NCBI GenBank assembly: GCA_964580995.1
Contig: CAZOMV010000057.1
Location: 1-35,589, forward strand
DNA length: 35,589 bases
Direction: 5' to 3'
Source of the DNA: JAKJEP01 sp964580995
GTDB lineage: Bacteria; Planctomycetota; Phycisphaerae; Sedimentisphaerales; SM23-30
Position 1 is the stretch's first letter; every line of letters starts with the position of its first letter. Positions 7,977 to 16,415 of the stretch are shown here, piece by piece. Position numbers and translations under genes: made by a program. A model generated the notes under the pieces. That model was not told the DNA's origin, ran no database searches, and worked only from the letters and a program-made list of their open reading frames with translations.

Positions 7977-10118
7977 TTACCGGTTCAAATGGTTCATGAA
8001 TCGCAATACTTTTTGCTTGATGGAAGCCCCAATCGATTTTGCGCTGGCTGGCATTCGAATCTTGCCCGTCATTCCATAGCGAAGGTTATGAACATCCGCC
8101 TGAGCGAAAGCAATAGTCACTTCATAACAAGGCGCCAAGGTTTCATTCGTAAAAGAATTGACCATGATATCCCCCTGCCCAAGACTCGTTAGCACGGGCA
8201 TATTCACCTCATGTGATCCCATCGGAGAAATTTGGGATACAACCCCCCGCAGCACGGAATCCGGCTGGGATGCCAGGCGAAAATCAACCGGCTGGCCTAT
8301 ACGAGGCTGCGCCTCTGCCATGTCCTGCTCATCCAGCAGTATTTTTACGGCCCAGTCACCCGAAAGGATAGTTCCCAAAACATCCCCTGTGCAGACAAAT
8401 CGGCCGGTTTCTTTTTGGAGCGGCCTTCCCATAAATATTCCTTCCGTTTCCGCATGCACGTCCAGTTGAGATGCCTTTTCCTGACAATGTTTTACTTGTG
8501 CCATCAGTGCCGTTGCCAGTTTTTCCTGTTCCATGGCAGCTTCCGGTTGCATGTTGTTTCGGCGGTAGGCATCCAATTCAATTTGGGCCGATTTTAATCT
8601 TGCCTGCGTCTCCAAATACTCTTCCTGAATCTGAGGATTTTCCAGCTTCACCAATAGGGTTTCTGGATGCACGGTTTGGCCGGAATCTACAGATACTTCT
8701 CGAATAAAGCCATCCACAGAGGAGCGAACGATCGATTCCTTTTCTTTGACAATCTCTCCAGAAGCATGAATATAAGATGGTATCGGCACATACAAAAGAA
8801 TCACGGGGATGCCAATAAGCAGAACCAGGGTAGTCGCAATTGCTCTGACTCGCGCCGTCCTGCATTCCGGGCTTTTCCAGAGATAAAGCAGCATTTTACG
8901 AACCAGGCCGAAAAGCGTAATTGCTATATAAAACACGGCCATTACGATTCCCGCCAGATAGATTTTAGTGGCGATCAGGGCAGAAATTGATAAAATGACT
9001 ATTGTTTTATAGAGCGACCCGGCAATCCCAAATATAAATAATATCATCTTCATACTGACGGTAAGCGTCTGTGCCGGAGTTTTTATTCCCAGGAAAATCC
9101 GCTTGAGCCATTGAATTACAAATTGCCGCGACTTGGAGCGAAGATTGGGAATTTCAAGCCAATCGCTAAGCACATAATAACCATCGAATCGCATAAGCGG
9201 ATTGATATTCATGAAAACCGTTACAATACTTGCCAGGAAAAATACTTTATACGCAATGGCTCCCATCATAGAATGTTCGGCTACCACCCAAACCAGCAAA
9301 CCAACTACAGCCAGGATCGACTCGGCATAGACACCCGCCAGCCCCACGATTAATCGATCTTGTTTGCGGGAAAAACTCCAGGAGGAAGTAACATCAACAT
9401 AGGCACAGGGAGTAAACGCGATGAAATAGAGCCCCATTTCCGGCACATACCCACCTCTGACTTTACAGGCATAGGCATGGCCAAACTCATGAAACACTTT
9501 CAAAAAAATCAGGATCACCCACATACATACCATATTGGGGGTATTAAAAATCTGAGTGAGAGGGGCGAAAAGTTCGTCTCGCCTGGCTATTACCAGGATC
9601 CCGCATAACAAAACCGACACCAGCCAGACGATAAAAAACCATCGGCTAAAAAGAGGTTTTGCCCATTTCACGGTTTTACTTAAAAACGCATCTGGATTCA
9701 ACAGCGGGACACGTAAAAATAACAGGCTTAGCCATTTTTCATTCCGCCGGGCCTGCTGCTTTGCCTGGAACCGTCGATATAAAAGCTTATCATCGGAAAT
9801 CGGCAGTTTTAAAAAAGCCAGGCGGTGCAGCATTAAAACAAAATTATAGAAGGAATCCTGATCGTCCGGTTTTAATTTTTCCATCGAAACCAGAGAGTCA
9901 AATGTTTCCGCAAGACTTCGCTGAGAAGACAAATGGATTAAAATTTCATACTCATCCAAACTGACTCGATGACATTGCAGCGTCAAGGGGTCACGGATGA
10001 TATAGGAAGGAATCCCTTGAAACACATGGCGGCCAATCTCAAGGTCCGGCCGCAATCCCACGTGTGCCGGTCCCAGCCGGGAAATCAATTCCGATATTTG
10101 CGATGCTATCATACCCAT
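7977..10118 (-). CDS. M50 family membrane metalloprotease fused to a HlyD-like biotinyl-lipoyl domain
   Basis: A roughly 713-residue polytopic protein. Numbering from the ATG at 10118, the zinc site HEFGH is at residues 210-214 inside a membrane segment. A second motif, NPLMRFDGYY (about 306-315), supplies the third ligand, as in site-2 proteases and SpoIVFB. Several membrane helices flank these. The C-terminal third (from about 450) is a HlyD/AcrA-type periplasmic adaptor with a lipoyl domain and helical hairpin. The N-terminal 120 residues resemble a PqqD-like or winged domain but I am not sure. The frame is open to 10166. I prefer the starts at 10118 or 10112; the latter forms an ATGA overlap with the upstream GAF-HlyD stop. 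Families with this architecture are annotated as peptide zinc metalloprotease/efflux adaptor proteins. Here it probably processes or exports an envelope substrate. Confidence 0.9.
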   Translation of the reverse strand: MGMIASQISELISRLGPAHVGLRPDLEIGRHVFQGIPSYIIRDPLTLQCHRVSLDEYEILIHLSSQRSLAETFDSLVSMEKLKPDDQDSFYNFVLMLHRLAFLKLPISDDKLLYRRFQAKQQARRNEKWLSLLFLRVPLLNPDAFLSKTVKWAKPLFSRWFFIVWLVSVLLCGILVIARRDELFAPLTQIFNTPNMVCMWVILIFLKVFHEFGHAYACKVRGGYVPEMGLYFIAFTPCAYVDVTSSWSFSRKQDRLIVGLAGVYAESILAVVGLLVWVVAEHSMMGAIAYKVFFLASIVTVFMNINPLMRFDGYYVLSDWLEIPNLRSKSRQFVIQWLKRIFLGIKTPAQTLTVSMKMILFIFGIAGSLYKTIVILSISALIATKIYLAGIVMAVFYIAITLFGLVRKMLLYLWKSPECRTARVRAIATTLVLLIGIPVILLYVPIPSYIHASGEIVKEKESIVRSSVDGFIREVSVDSGQTVHPETLLVKLENPQIQEEYLETQARLKSAQIELDAYRRNNMQPEAAMEQEKLATALMAQVKHCQEKASQLDVHAETEGIFMGRPLQKETGRFVCTGDVLGTILSGDWAVKILLDEQDMAEAQPRIGQPVDFRLASQPDSVLRGVVSQISPMGSHEVNMPVLTSLGQGDIMVNSFTNETLAPCYEVTIAFAQADVHNLRYGMTGKIRMPASAKSIGASIKQKVLRFMNHLNR

Positions 10119-12004
10119 AAATTCAAACGCACATAATCGACCAGCCGATGGAATACCACCCACCAAACCGGACGGCGCTCAACCTCCACTTTCGCGATTC
10201 CTTTCATCCCTGCTTTGACCCATCCAGGGTCCATATCCACCGCCGCTTCGGCGATAAAAATATTATGTCCGTTATAAAAACGAGCCATCGGATCCATTCG
10301 AAGAATCGTTAATGCATGGGAGATTTCGGGCTTGGCGTTAGCGGCAAATCGACCTGGCAAACTTCCTGCAATATTCGAGGCGGCCTGTTCGGGAATTTCC
10401 AATTCGATCAACCATTTGCCGGAAGGAGATATTTCATAGAGAGGCTCTCCCTGAGGCAAGACTTCTCCAATCCGTTTTCGCAAATCCCCCGAAATCGCCA
10501 AGCCATCAAAGGAAGCCCTCACTACGGATTGATCAATCCGGTGATTCAGCATATCCAGTTTGGCTTGAACCAGTTCTTGATTCGCACGAGCCAGCGCGAC
10601 TTCCACATTCAGTCCCTTGGCTCTGGCCTGGTCTTCTTCCAACTGCGAAATCTGGAGCCGGGCCAGAAGCTGCTGCCGTTCCAGCAAAAGCTCGTCATGA
10701 TTAAACACACACAGAACATCCCCCTGTTTCACCGAATCCCCCTGAACCACAGCCGCGGATTTTAATACTCCCTCAAGGGGAGCGGAAATATGCCGGATCT
10801 GTTCGGGAACCACCGTACCGGTGGCTGTTATTTCATACATCATGGTTCCGAAGAAAAACCAGGCCAGGAATATCCCCAATAATCCCACCATAATCTTCCG
10901 GATCCATCCTTTGGGTTGAACTACGGACTGAATCGTTTCCACAACGGAATCTTTTGCATGAGCCAGTAATCCCTGATTCGCCCGGTCGATTAATTCAAAG
11001 GCACCTGCATACGGTTCCATCCACTCACGAATCTGTTTCAATTCTTTTTGGGTGAAAGGCAAAGCACCGTTTCGCTTCAAACTTACAATCGCGACACAAT
11101 CCTGCTCATCATGCAACGGTACCGAGGCAACCGCATGATGGCCGGAGGCTTCACACCATTGGCGATGAAGCCGATATTCGGTTTGCACATAATCTTGGGT
11201 CGAATGCTTTTGCTGGTAAAACAAGGAAGCATCCAGATCCAGGCACTCTTCCATCGCCTGCCGAATTCGTATTATATCCGAACTGTTTTTTTTCACTTCG
11301 TCATGTCCGGAAATCGCGATCATTTTCACGTTCCGACGTTCCACTAATCCCAAGGCAACCAGATCGCATTCGGTTTTGTTCCGCAGATTATTGGTAATAG
11401 CAAAAGCCAGCTCATGGCGAGATGTATATCCCGCTACTTTGGCCAGATATTTCGCTTTTCCACAATCCGCCGCCCCGTTTTCCCGCGAGGATCCCTGAAT
11501 CATACCCGCACTATGGGATACCAGACTCAACAAAGATTCCAGGACCAACTGTATAAGCTGCGCATGGGCCTGATCCCGGCAGGGAACCACCAGAACAACC
11601 ATTCCAATCGTGGAACCATTTTCGTTATGCAACGGAGCGGAAATTAACGCAATCAAAACTTTCTTAGAATCAATGGTATGTTTCCGATTAAACAACCGAA
11701 GGTTTGACCGGTTATCGGAAAGGGACTCATTTAAAAAACGACTTGCCGCAGGTCGCCAAAAATCGGGATCGGTCGCTCCCATATGCCAGTAATTGTCAAC
11801 CACTTCCGTGGACATATGGACATAAATCTGTGCATAGGGACATTGAAAGGGACGGGCAATACAACTCAGAACCTGTTCATAAAAAACGGCTTTTGTAGAT
11901 ACACGATGTGCTAAATCGACAATTTCTTTATAGGCTCTGGACCAATTCGCATGATCGATAACTTCGGTAGAATCCGTGTTTGCCATTTTATCCGTGCTTG
12001 CCAT
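10109..12004 (-). CDS. GAF-GAF-transmembrane-HlyD protein (sensor-linked membrane fusion protein)
   Basis: A 631-residue protein. Two GAF-like domains fill the cytoplasmic half (about residues 20-165 and 185-335). One transmembrane helix follows (about 369-389), then a HlyD-type adaptor with a lipoyl half-motif (GVLKSAAVVQGDSVKQGDVL), a coiled-coil hairpin (about 435-490) and a beta-barrel domain. A soluble ligand sensor on the inner face is thus joined to a periplasmic adaptor. Met7 (11986) is an alternative start. It lies 26 bp after the PilZ gene and overlaps the M50-HlyD gene. Two HlyD proteins made side by side suggest a hetero-oligomeric adaptor. No ABC or RND pump gene is present in the window, so the inner-membrane motor is missing or encoded elsewhere. 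Confidence 0.88.
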   Translation of the reverse strand: MASTDKMANTDSTEVIDHANWSRAYKEIVDLAHRVSTKAVFYEQVLSCIARPFQCPYAQIYVHMSTEVVDNYWHMGATDPDFWRPAASRFLNESLSDNRSNLRLFNRKHTIDSKKVLIALISAPLHNENGSTIGMVVLVVPCRDQAHAQLIQLVLESLLSLVSHSAGMIQGSSRENGAADCGKAKYLAKVAGYTSRHELAFAITNNLRNKTECDLVALGLVERRNVKMIAISGHDEVKKNSSDIIRIRQAMEECLDLDASLFYQQKHSTQDYVQTEYRLHRQWCEASGHHAVASVPLHDEQDCVAIVSLKRNGALPFTQKELKQIREWMEPYAGAFELIDRANQGLLAHAKDSVVETIQSVVQPKGWIRKIMVGLLGIFLAWFFFGTMMYEITATGTVVPEQIRHISAPLEGVLKSAAVVQGDSVKQGDVLCVFNHDELLLERQQLLARLQISQLEEDQARAKGLNVEVALARANQELVQAKLDMLNHRIDQSVVRASFDGLAISGDLRKRIGEVLPQGEPLYEISPSGKWLIELEIPEQAASNIAGSLPGRFAANAKPEISHALTILRMDPMARFYNGHNIFIAEAAVDMDPGWVKAGMKGIAKVEVERRPVWWVVFHRLVDYVRLNLWV

Positions 12005-12030
12005 TTACTCTGTCATCCCTGAAAATGCAA

Positions 12031-12459
12031 TTACAACAATTCGTTGTTAACTACAGGATCAACCGTTTGTGGGATTTTGATAGGATTGAAAAAAGAGAAC
12101 CCAGCCTCGTACGCATCTTCCCGAATTAATTGACACCGCTTACAACGGGCAAAAACCAGATGGGTATCTAAACTTTCTAACTGAAAGCGCAATCGATAGA
12201 CATCTCCCACTTTGATGGGAATCGGGAACATGGCCCGGCAGCCTCCTTCCGAAACGTCACCAGTCACTCCCTGTAACTTATAACTCAGAAGTTCGCTGGA
12301 ATTGCCCGACTGCAATATCACCTTTGCCTTAACGGCTATACGTTCACAGGCACGCTGTTTACGTATTTCCTCACTCGTTTGTTTTTCCAGATCCTGCAGC
12401 AGTTCAAAATGCTGTTCTTCCGCACCGGAATCCGAAAAATTTCCCAGCAGAGACTCCAT
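12031..12459 (-). CDS. PilZ-domain c-di-GMP receptor protein
   Basis: A 142-residue protein with an N-terminal helical part (residues 1-33) and a PilZ domain (about 34-130). Both c-di-GMP contact motifs are intact: RxxxR as RACER at 36-40, and DxSxxG as DVSEGG at 68-73. It should therefore bind c-di-GMP. There is no enzymatic domain, so it would act by protein contact. It lies 26 bp upstream of the GAF-HlyD gene in the same direction and about 1.4 kb from a divergently transcribed GGDEF protein. That setting suggests it links c-di-GMP level to the adaptor/protease pair; this is inference from context. Confidence 0.9.
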   Translation of the reverse strand: MESLLGNFSDSGAEEQHFELLQDLEKQTSEEIRKQRACERIAVKAKVILQSGNSSELLSYKLQGVTGDVSEGGCRAMFPIPIKVGDVYRLRFQLESLDTHLVFARCKRCQLIREDAYEAGFSFFNPIKIPQTVDPVVNNELL

Positions 12460-12625
12460 ATCCCAATCTCCATGCTAAACCAATAGTTAGTCAACATCTG
12501 CCTGATAACATACACTTATAATACATCGGAAAGCAAGAAAGGCAGGTTTAGCTTAGATTATAGGATTTCCAGCAATCTTTCTTTGAAAAGACAGGAAAAA
12601 CAGCATTTTAGACGAAAAACCGTTT

Positions 12626-13405
12626 CTACTTATTCTTCAAATACGAATTATCCGGTTCTTCATCTACTTTTCTGGTCACACCGGAAGCGGCCCGCAATAA
12701 CCCCCACAAGCCGGCCAGGAAGCCTTTTTCGCCCTGTTGGCCTACTTCAAAATCCGTTTGAACAATCGGGATTGTGTTATCGGTCTCTACCTCCTGCCGA
12801 TTGTTTTCTGTCTGGAGTTCCTCAAAAGCCTCTCCAAAACTCTTTTCCGGTATTTCAGTAAAATCGATCGATTGAACACCTTCCGATAACATGCCGGAAC
12901 GAGGAATGTCATAATAATCGTCAATCATTCCGGATAATTCTTCTGTCTGCACTCCCATATCAGCAAGTTGCCCATCAAGCCAATCTGAAGAAGTAGATTC
13001 GGCAGGATCTGAAAGGAGATTATCTACACTGGCGATAATGACATTTTTGTCAATGGGATCCAAAACGGCAATATTTTTCATGGTGTTGGAGAGGTCTTCT
13101 TGCTCCCCTTTTACCACCTTTTCTAACTCAGGACTGCGTGCAGACTCTGTTTCGGGGACTGAATTCACTGTTATTTGGATCGTCGCGGTATCCGTACCCC
13201 CATTACCGTCCGTTACCGTATAGCTGAAACTGTCATCGCCATGATAGTTGGCATCCGGGGTATAAGTAAAGGTACCATCTTCGTTATAAACCACCGTACC
13301 GTGGGCCGGCTGCGTAAATTCCGACACACCTAACGTATCGCCGTCCAGGTCCGTATCGTTGGCCAGGACATTGCCGGTAATTAACGTGCTGTTTGCATTA
13401 ATCAT
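12626..13405 (-). CDS. Big_9/cadherin-like (tandem-95) repeat protein, probably truncated
   Basis: A 259-residue protein. Residues 1-80 are most of one Ig-like Big_9/VCBS-type repeat (GNVLANDTDLDGDTLGVS, then GTVVYNEDGTFTYTPDANYHG and DSFSYTVTDGNGGTDTATIQ). The repeat lacks its first strand, which usually reads like PVAxDD. Nothing resembling a signal peptide precedes it. Residues 85-259 are acidic, non-repetitive and unrecognised, ending with FLAGLWGLLRAASG. Such repeats normally occur in long arrays in giant surface or secreted adhesins, so this may be the surviving 3' end of a larger gene. It sits at the head of the PilZ/GAF-HlyD/M50-HlyD group and could be, or descend from, the exported substrate. 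Confidence 0.75.
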   Translation of the reverse strand: MINANSTLITGNVLANDTDLDGDTLGVSEFTQPAHGTVVYNEDGTFTYTPDANYHGDDSFSYTVTDGNGGTDTATIQITVNSVPETESARSPELEKVVKGEQEDLSNTMKNIAVLDPIDKNVIIASVDNLLSDPAESTSSDWLDGQLADMGVQTEELSGMIDDYYDIPRSGMLSEGVQSIDFTEIPEKSFGEAFEELQTENNRQEVETDNTIPIVQTDFEVGQQGEKGFLAGLWGLLRAASGVTRKVDEEPDNSYLKNK

Positions 13406-13838
13406 CCCCCGTTCCCCCGATTCACCCCTACTTCTAAAATTACATCGGTGGGGGCACCCAGTCTTTCAAATAGAGAAATTTTGGGCTGGAAAATAATAAA
13501 TACAACAGCTTATTCTGACGAATAAAATCATTCCTATTTTTCCATACAAATATTATATTGGAGTAAATGAAGATAACTGCCAGGCGAAAGTTGGTTTTAA
13601 AAGTCCCATAAACTGGATTTTTTAAAAAATTACCGGGTTTCTGGATGAAAAGATCGAGATTAAAATAGGGAAAAGTAATTTTTCAGCTATCGCGGAGGAT
13701 TTTGCTGAAATACCGGTAGAATTCATTAAACGGAAGTTTTTTTTTAACCGATCTATCTTTTGGTAAGTAAACGAATACTGTAAACAAGTTAGAACTATCT
13801 TCTTTGGTTGGGAAGATGTTCACTGCTCGGGAAGACAG
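13406..13838. other. divergent intergenic region with possible gene remnant
   Basis: A 433-bp stretch between the divergent Big_9 and HDOD-GGDEF genes; it must hold promoters for both. On the minus strand a frame just upstream of the Big_9 start reads LGAPTDVILEVGVNRGNGDD and then stops. That vaguely recalls a cadherin-like repeat but is in a different frame from the gene. The rest is AT-rich, and I find no promoter pair I would defend. Confidence 0.35.
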
Positions 13839-15416
13839 ATGCTCGTAAATGAAATAAGTAATGATAGTTCACCAAAAATTGATTTAAACCAAATTCTGGA
13901 GAAGGCGAAGATTCCCACTCTTCCGGTTGTCGCCCAGAAACTCGTGGAGTTATGCAAGGATGATCGGGCGGCCTTTGCCGATTTTGCTCGTCTAATAGAA
14001 TCAGATCCGGGCCTGGCCTCCCGGATCCTGCGGGTTGCGAATTCCGCCTACTACGGCTTGCGGAACAAAGCGACCAATCTGGAGCGGGCGATTACCGCCC
14101 TGGGATTAAAGCAGGTCAAAACGGTGGCCCTGGGCTTTCACCTGGCCGCTTCGTTGAACGAATTTAAGGCCGAAGGTTTTGATATAGGGGACTTCTGGCA
14201 GAAGAGCGTGTTCCGGGCGGTCTTAGGCCGCAAGCTGGCGAAAAAATATTGCCCCAATTATAGTGAGGAAGCTTTTCTGGTGGGGCTGCTCCAGGATTGC
14301 GGAATTTTACTTCTGGCCCAGGCCCTGGGGGCTGACTATATCCATATGTGGGCGGACAAACGCTGTTCGCTGGATTCTCTTTTCCGCCTGGAACAGAAAG
14401 TCTTTGAAGTGAATCATCTGCAAGTAGCCGCGCGAATTGCCCAAAAATGGGGTTTGCCCGAGATTCTTTCCCGCCCGTTGAGCTGTCATCATCACAAACC
14501 GGAAAGTCAGACCGCCACGGATCCGATGATCCAGATGTGCCAGATTGCTTATTTTATCGGCACTTTCTCTTTACACAATCCTGAATCGGTCAGCGAAAAC
14601 GATGTGAGCCTTCCCGAATTTTGTGAGAATGTCTTTGGAATCTCGCAAAGGGATATGAAACTTTTGCTGGTGGAATCCAAAGAGGAATTTTTAAGTATTT
14701 CCAAGCTGTTTTCGGGAATTTTACCGGAGCATGTGAACGCCGCCAATCTTTTGTCGCAGGCCAATACGCTTCTCAGCCGGCTGGCATCGTATGAACCGCA
14801 GGAGTTATTCGATCTGGAGGAAGAGGTTCGGTTGCTGCGGCAGCGGTGTGAAAATCTGGCCAGTTCTCTGGATGAATATAAACAACTGGCAACCACGGAC
14901 GATTTGACCGGGTTATCCAAGCGAAAATCGCTGGAGGTATATTTAGATACCGCCTGCCGGAGTGTGGCAACCGGAGTTACTTCCCTGAGTGTATTGTTTA
15001 TCGACGTGGATAATTTCAGTAACATCAACAATACCTACGGCCACGCTGCGGGGGATTGCTTTTTGACCGGCATCGCGGATTTGTTAAAAAGCCTCTTTAA
15101 TATCAACGGCTGTATCTGCCGGTATGGAGGCGATGAGTTTGTGGTGGCCCTGATGGGTATGCAGGCCAAACAGGCGATCCAGCTGAGTGTGGGCCTGAAT
15201 CGAAAAATTCGCGATCTGGAAATTCCAAAAAAGTTTGGAAGGCAGGCCGGTGAAGGAAAATTCTCGTGCAGTATCGGGCTTCTGCACTGTGAACAGGGAT
15301 CCCAGGTTGGGGGTGGACATCGGGTATTGGAACTGGCCGATCATCAAATGTACGAAGCCAAACGCCAAGGGAAAGATGGTCTGCGATTTCAGTTGATCAA
15401 AAAGGATTCCGAATAA
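13839..15416 (+). CDS. HDOD-GGDEF protein, probable diguanylate cyclase
   Basis: A 525-residue soluble protein. The HDOD domain (about 22-225) is followed by a helical linker with a coiled coil (about 320-350) and a GGDEF domain (about 353-520). The active loop RYGGDEF is intact (GGDEF 430-434) and the metal-binding DVDNF is present. The product-inhibition site RxxD, normally five residues before GGDEF, is absent (NINGCIC instead), so feedback inhibition is unlikely. HDOD domains are non-catalytic relatives of HD phosphohydrolases that mediate signalling interactions. It is transcribed away from the PilZ operon, so it may supply c-di-GMP to that receptor. The ribosome site is only a weak GGGAAG. 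Confidence 0.92.
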   Translation: MLVNEISNDSSPKIDLNQILEKAKIPTLPVVAQKLVELCKDDRAAFADFARLIESDPGLASRILRVANSAYYGLRNKATNLERAITALGLKQVKTVALGFHLAASLNEFKAEGFDIGDFWQKSVFRAVLGRKLAKKYCPNYSEEAFLVGLLQDCGILLLAQALGADYIHMWADKRCSLDSLFRLEQKVFEVNHLQVAARIAQKWGLPEILSRPLSCHHHKPESQTATDPMIQMCQIAYFIGTFSLHNPESVSENDVSLPEFCENVFGISQRDMKLLLVESKEEFLSISKLFSGILPEHVNAANLLSQANTLLSRLASYEPQELFDLEEEVRLLRQRCENLASSLDEYKQLATTDDLTGLSKRKSLEVYLDTACRSVATGVTSLSVLFIDVDNFSNINNTYGHAAGDCFLTGIADLLKSLFNINGCICRYGGDEFVVALMGMQAKQAIQLSVGLNRKIRDLEIPKKFGRQAGEGKFSCSIGLLHCEQGSQVGGGHRVLELADHQMYEAKRQGKDGLRFQLIKKDSE

Positions 15417-15551
15417 GTAGCACGTGTTCTAACTGCTAACTGGGCCGCCCTGTATTGCCTCATCACGCGTCTCACGGAACATAGATTGAAAGCCAAAAAC
15501 ATTTTTTCACAACTCTTCATTCAAAACCGCTCCTTTGTGGAAATATTGTAT

Positions 15552-15581
15552 AACCTATTTATTAATAAATAATTAGGTTTT
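15552..15581 (+). terminator. AT-rich hairpin with T-run, candidate terminator
   Basis: Imperfect palindrome at 15552-15579: AACCTA pairs with TAGGTT, followed by one T/T mismatch and five A/T pairs, around a 4-nt loop. It is followed by TTTT. It lies about 135 bp after the HDOD-GGDEF stop. The stem is weak in GC, so it could instead be a protein-binding palindrome. Confidence 0.45.
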
Positions 15582-15661
15582 AATCGGTTTCATAAATAAC
15601 CTGCCTGTCTCTGGAAAGCTGGGAAAATAAGATAAAATTTTAAAATAATGCTTAATTTTCA

Positions 15662-15690
15662 TTGACAAGCATAATGATAAATCGTAAATA
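15662..15690 (+). promoter_or_regulatory. sigma-70 type promoter of the rex-hydCBA operon
   Basis: A consensus TTGACA (15662-15667) is separated by 17 bp from TAAATA (15685-15690). The -35 lies inside ATTTTCATTGACAAG, a 15-bp string that recurs exactly at the gntR promoter. Position just upstream of rex and the Rex-like site fits the operon promoter. A second TTGACA at 15738 lies too close to the start codon to serve rex. Confidence 0.6.
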
Positions 15691-15710
15691 CTATAGTGAA
15701 AAAAATAACA

Positions 15711-15728
15711 GCGTTATATAAATCACAA
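15711..15728 (+). promoter_or_regulatory. candidate Rex operator
   Basis: GCGTTA-N6-TCACAA. The right half matches the known Rex consensus TTGTGA-N6-TCACAA perfectly, and the left half matches at 3 of 6 positions. It sits about 20 bp after the -10, where a bound repressor would block transcription, and directly before rex itself. Autoregulation and control of hydrogenase operons by Rex are known in other anaerobes. Medium-low certainty because of the weak left half. Confidence 0.45.
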
Positions 15729-15762
15729 TAATATGCGTTGACAAAATAACGAAGGTAAAAAC

Positions 15763-16401
15763 GTGTTGGTGTCCGAAAAAACAATTGAACGATTATGCCT
15801 ATACCGGCGTTTCTTGCGTGAATTACGCATCCAGAAAACCGCCTATGCCTATTCGCATCAATTGGCCAAAATGGCAGGACTGACCGCCGCTCAGGTTCGC
15901 CGGGATATCATGGCTATCGGCTACTATGGCAGTCCAGTCCGCGGCTACGAAGTTGATAAGTTATTAGAGAGTATCTCCGTTTTCCTGGATGGCACGGGCA
16001 GCCAGGGGGTGGCGCTGATCGGGGTGGGCAATCTGGGCCGCTCGATTCTGGCGTATTTAAACCGCCGAAATTCCCGGCTGAATGTCACCGCCGCCTTTGA
16101 TACCAACCCCGAAAAAATCCATCGCGTTATCGTGAGTTGCCACTGTTTTCCCCTGGAAAATTATCCCCAGGTGGTCCGGGAGAAAAACATCCATTCCACG
16201 ATTATTGCCGTTCCCGCCGAACAGGCGCAGGGAGTAGCCGATCTGATTGTCAAATCGGGCGTGAAAGGGATCTTGAATTTTGCCCCGGTACATTTAAGTG
16301 TGCCGGAAGATGTATTCGTCGAAAATATTGATATGGCGATTGCCTTGGAAAAAGTTACTTATTTTGCTCAGCAGGACAACAAAGCCAGCTCTGAGAGGTA
16401 A
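15763..16401 (+). CDS. rex: redox-sensing transcriptional repressor Rex
   Basis: A 212-residue Rex protein. An N-terminal winged helix (about residues 5-75; RLCLYRRFLREL and LTAAQVRRDIMAIGYYG are characteristic) precedes a Rossmann domain with GVGNLG at 87-92. ILNFAPVHLSVPEDVFVENIDMA near the C-terminus is in the typical Rex position before the domain-swapped helix. It senses the NADH/NAD+ ratio and derepresses fermentative and hydrogenase genes when NADH is high. The start is GTG at 15763, 6 bp after GAAGGT; TTG 15766 and GTG 15769 are alternatives. It is 14 bp upstream of hydC, so it is the first gene of the hydrogenase operon. A CHC motif occurs at about residues 125-127 and has no assigned role. 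Confidence 0.94.
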   Translation: MLVSEKTIERLCLYRRFLRELRIQKTAYAYSHQLAKMAGLTAAQVRRDIMAIGYYGSPVRGYEVDKLLESISVFLDGTGSQGVALIGVGNLGRSILAYLNRRNSRLNVTAAFDTNPEKIHRVIVSCHCFPLENYPQVVREKNIHSTIIAVPAEQAQGVADLIVKSGVKGILNFAPVHLSVPEDVFVENIDMAIALEKVTYFAQQDNKASSER

Positions 16402-16415
16402 GATTAAGGAAAGGA

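Larger units (their letters stand above)
15417..15762. other. regulatory region upstream of the rex-hyd operon
   Basis: A 346-bp AT-rich stretch. It holds a palindrome with a following T-run at 15552-15581, a good -35/-10 pair at 15662-15690, a half-conserved Rex-type operator at 15711-15728 and the rex ribosome site near 15751. Each is listed separately. I see no gene in it. Confidence 0.6.

Noticed and set aside
10119..10166. Upstream start of the M50-HlyD gene at 10166
   Set aside because: The extra 16 residues overlap the end of the GAF-HlyD gene by 58 bp and show no conserved features; the ATGs at 10118 and 10112 give the compact overlap expected for coupled genes.
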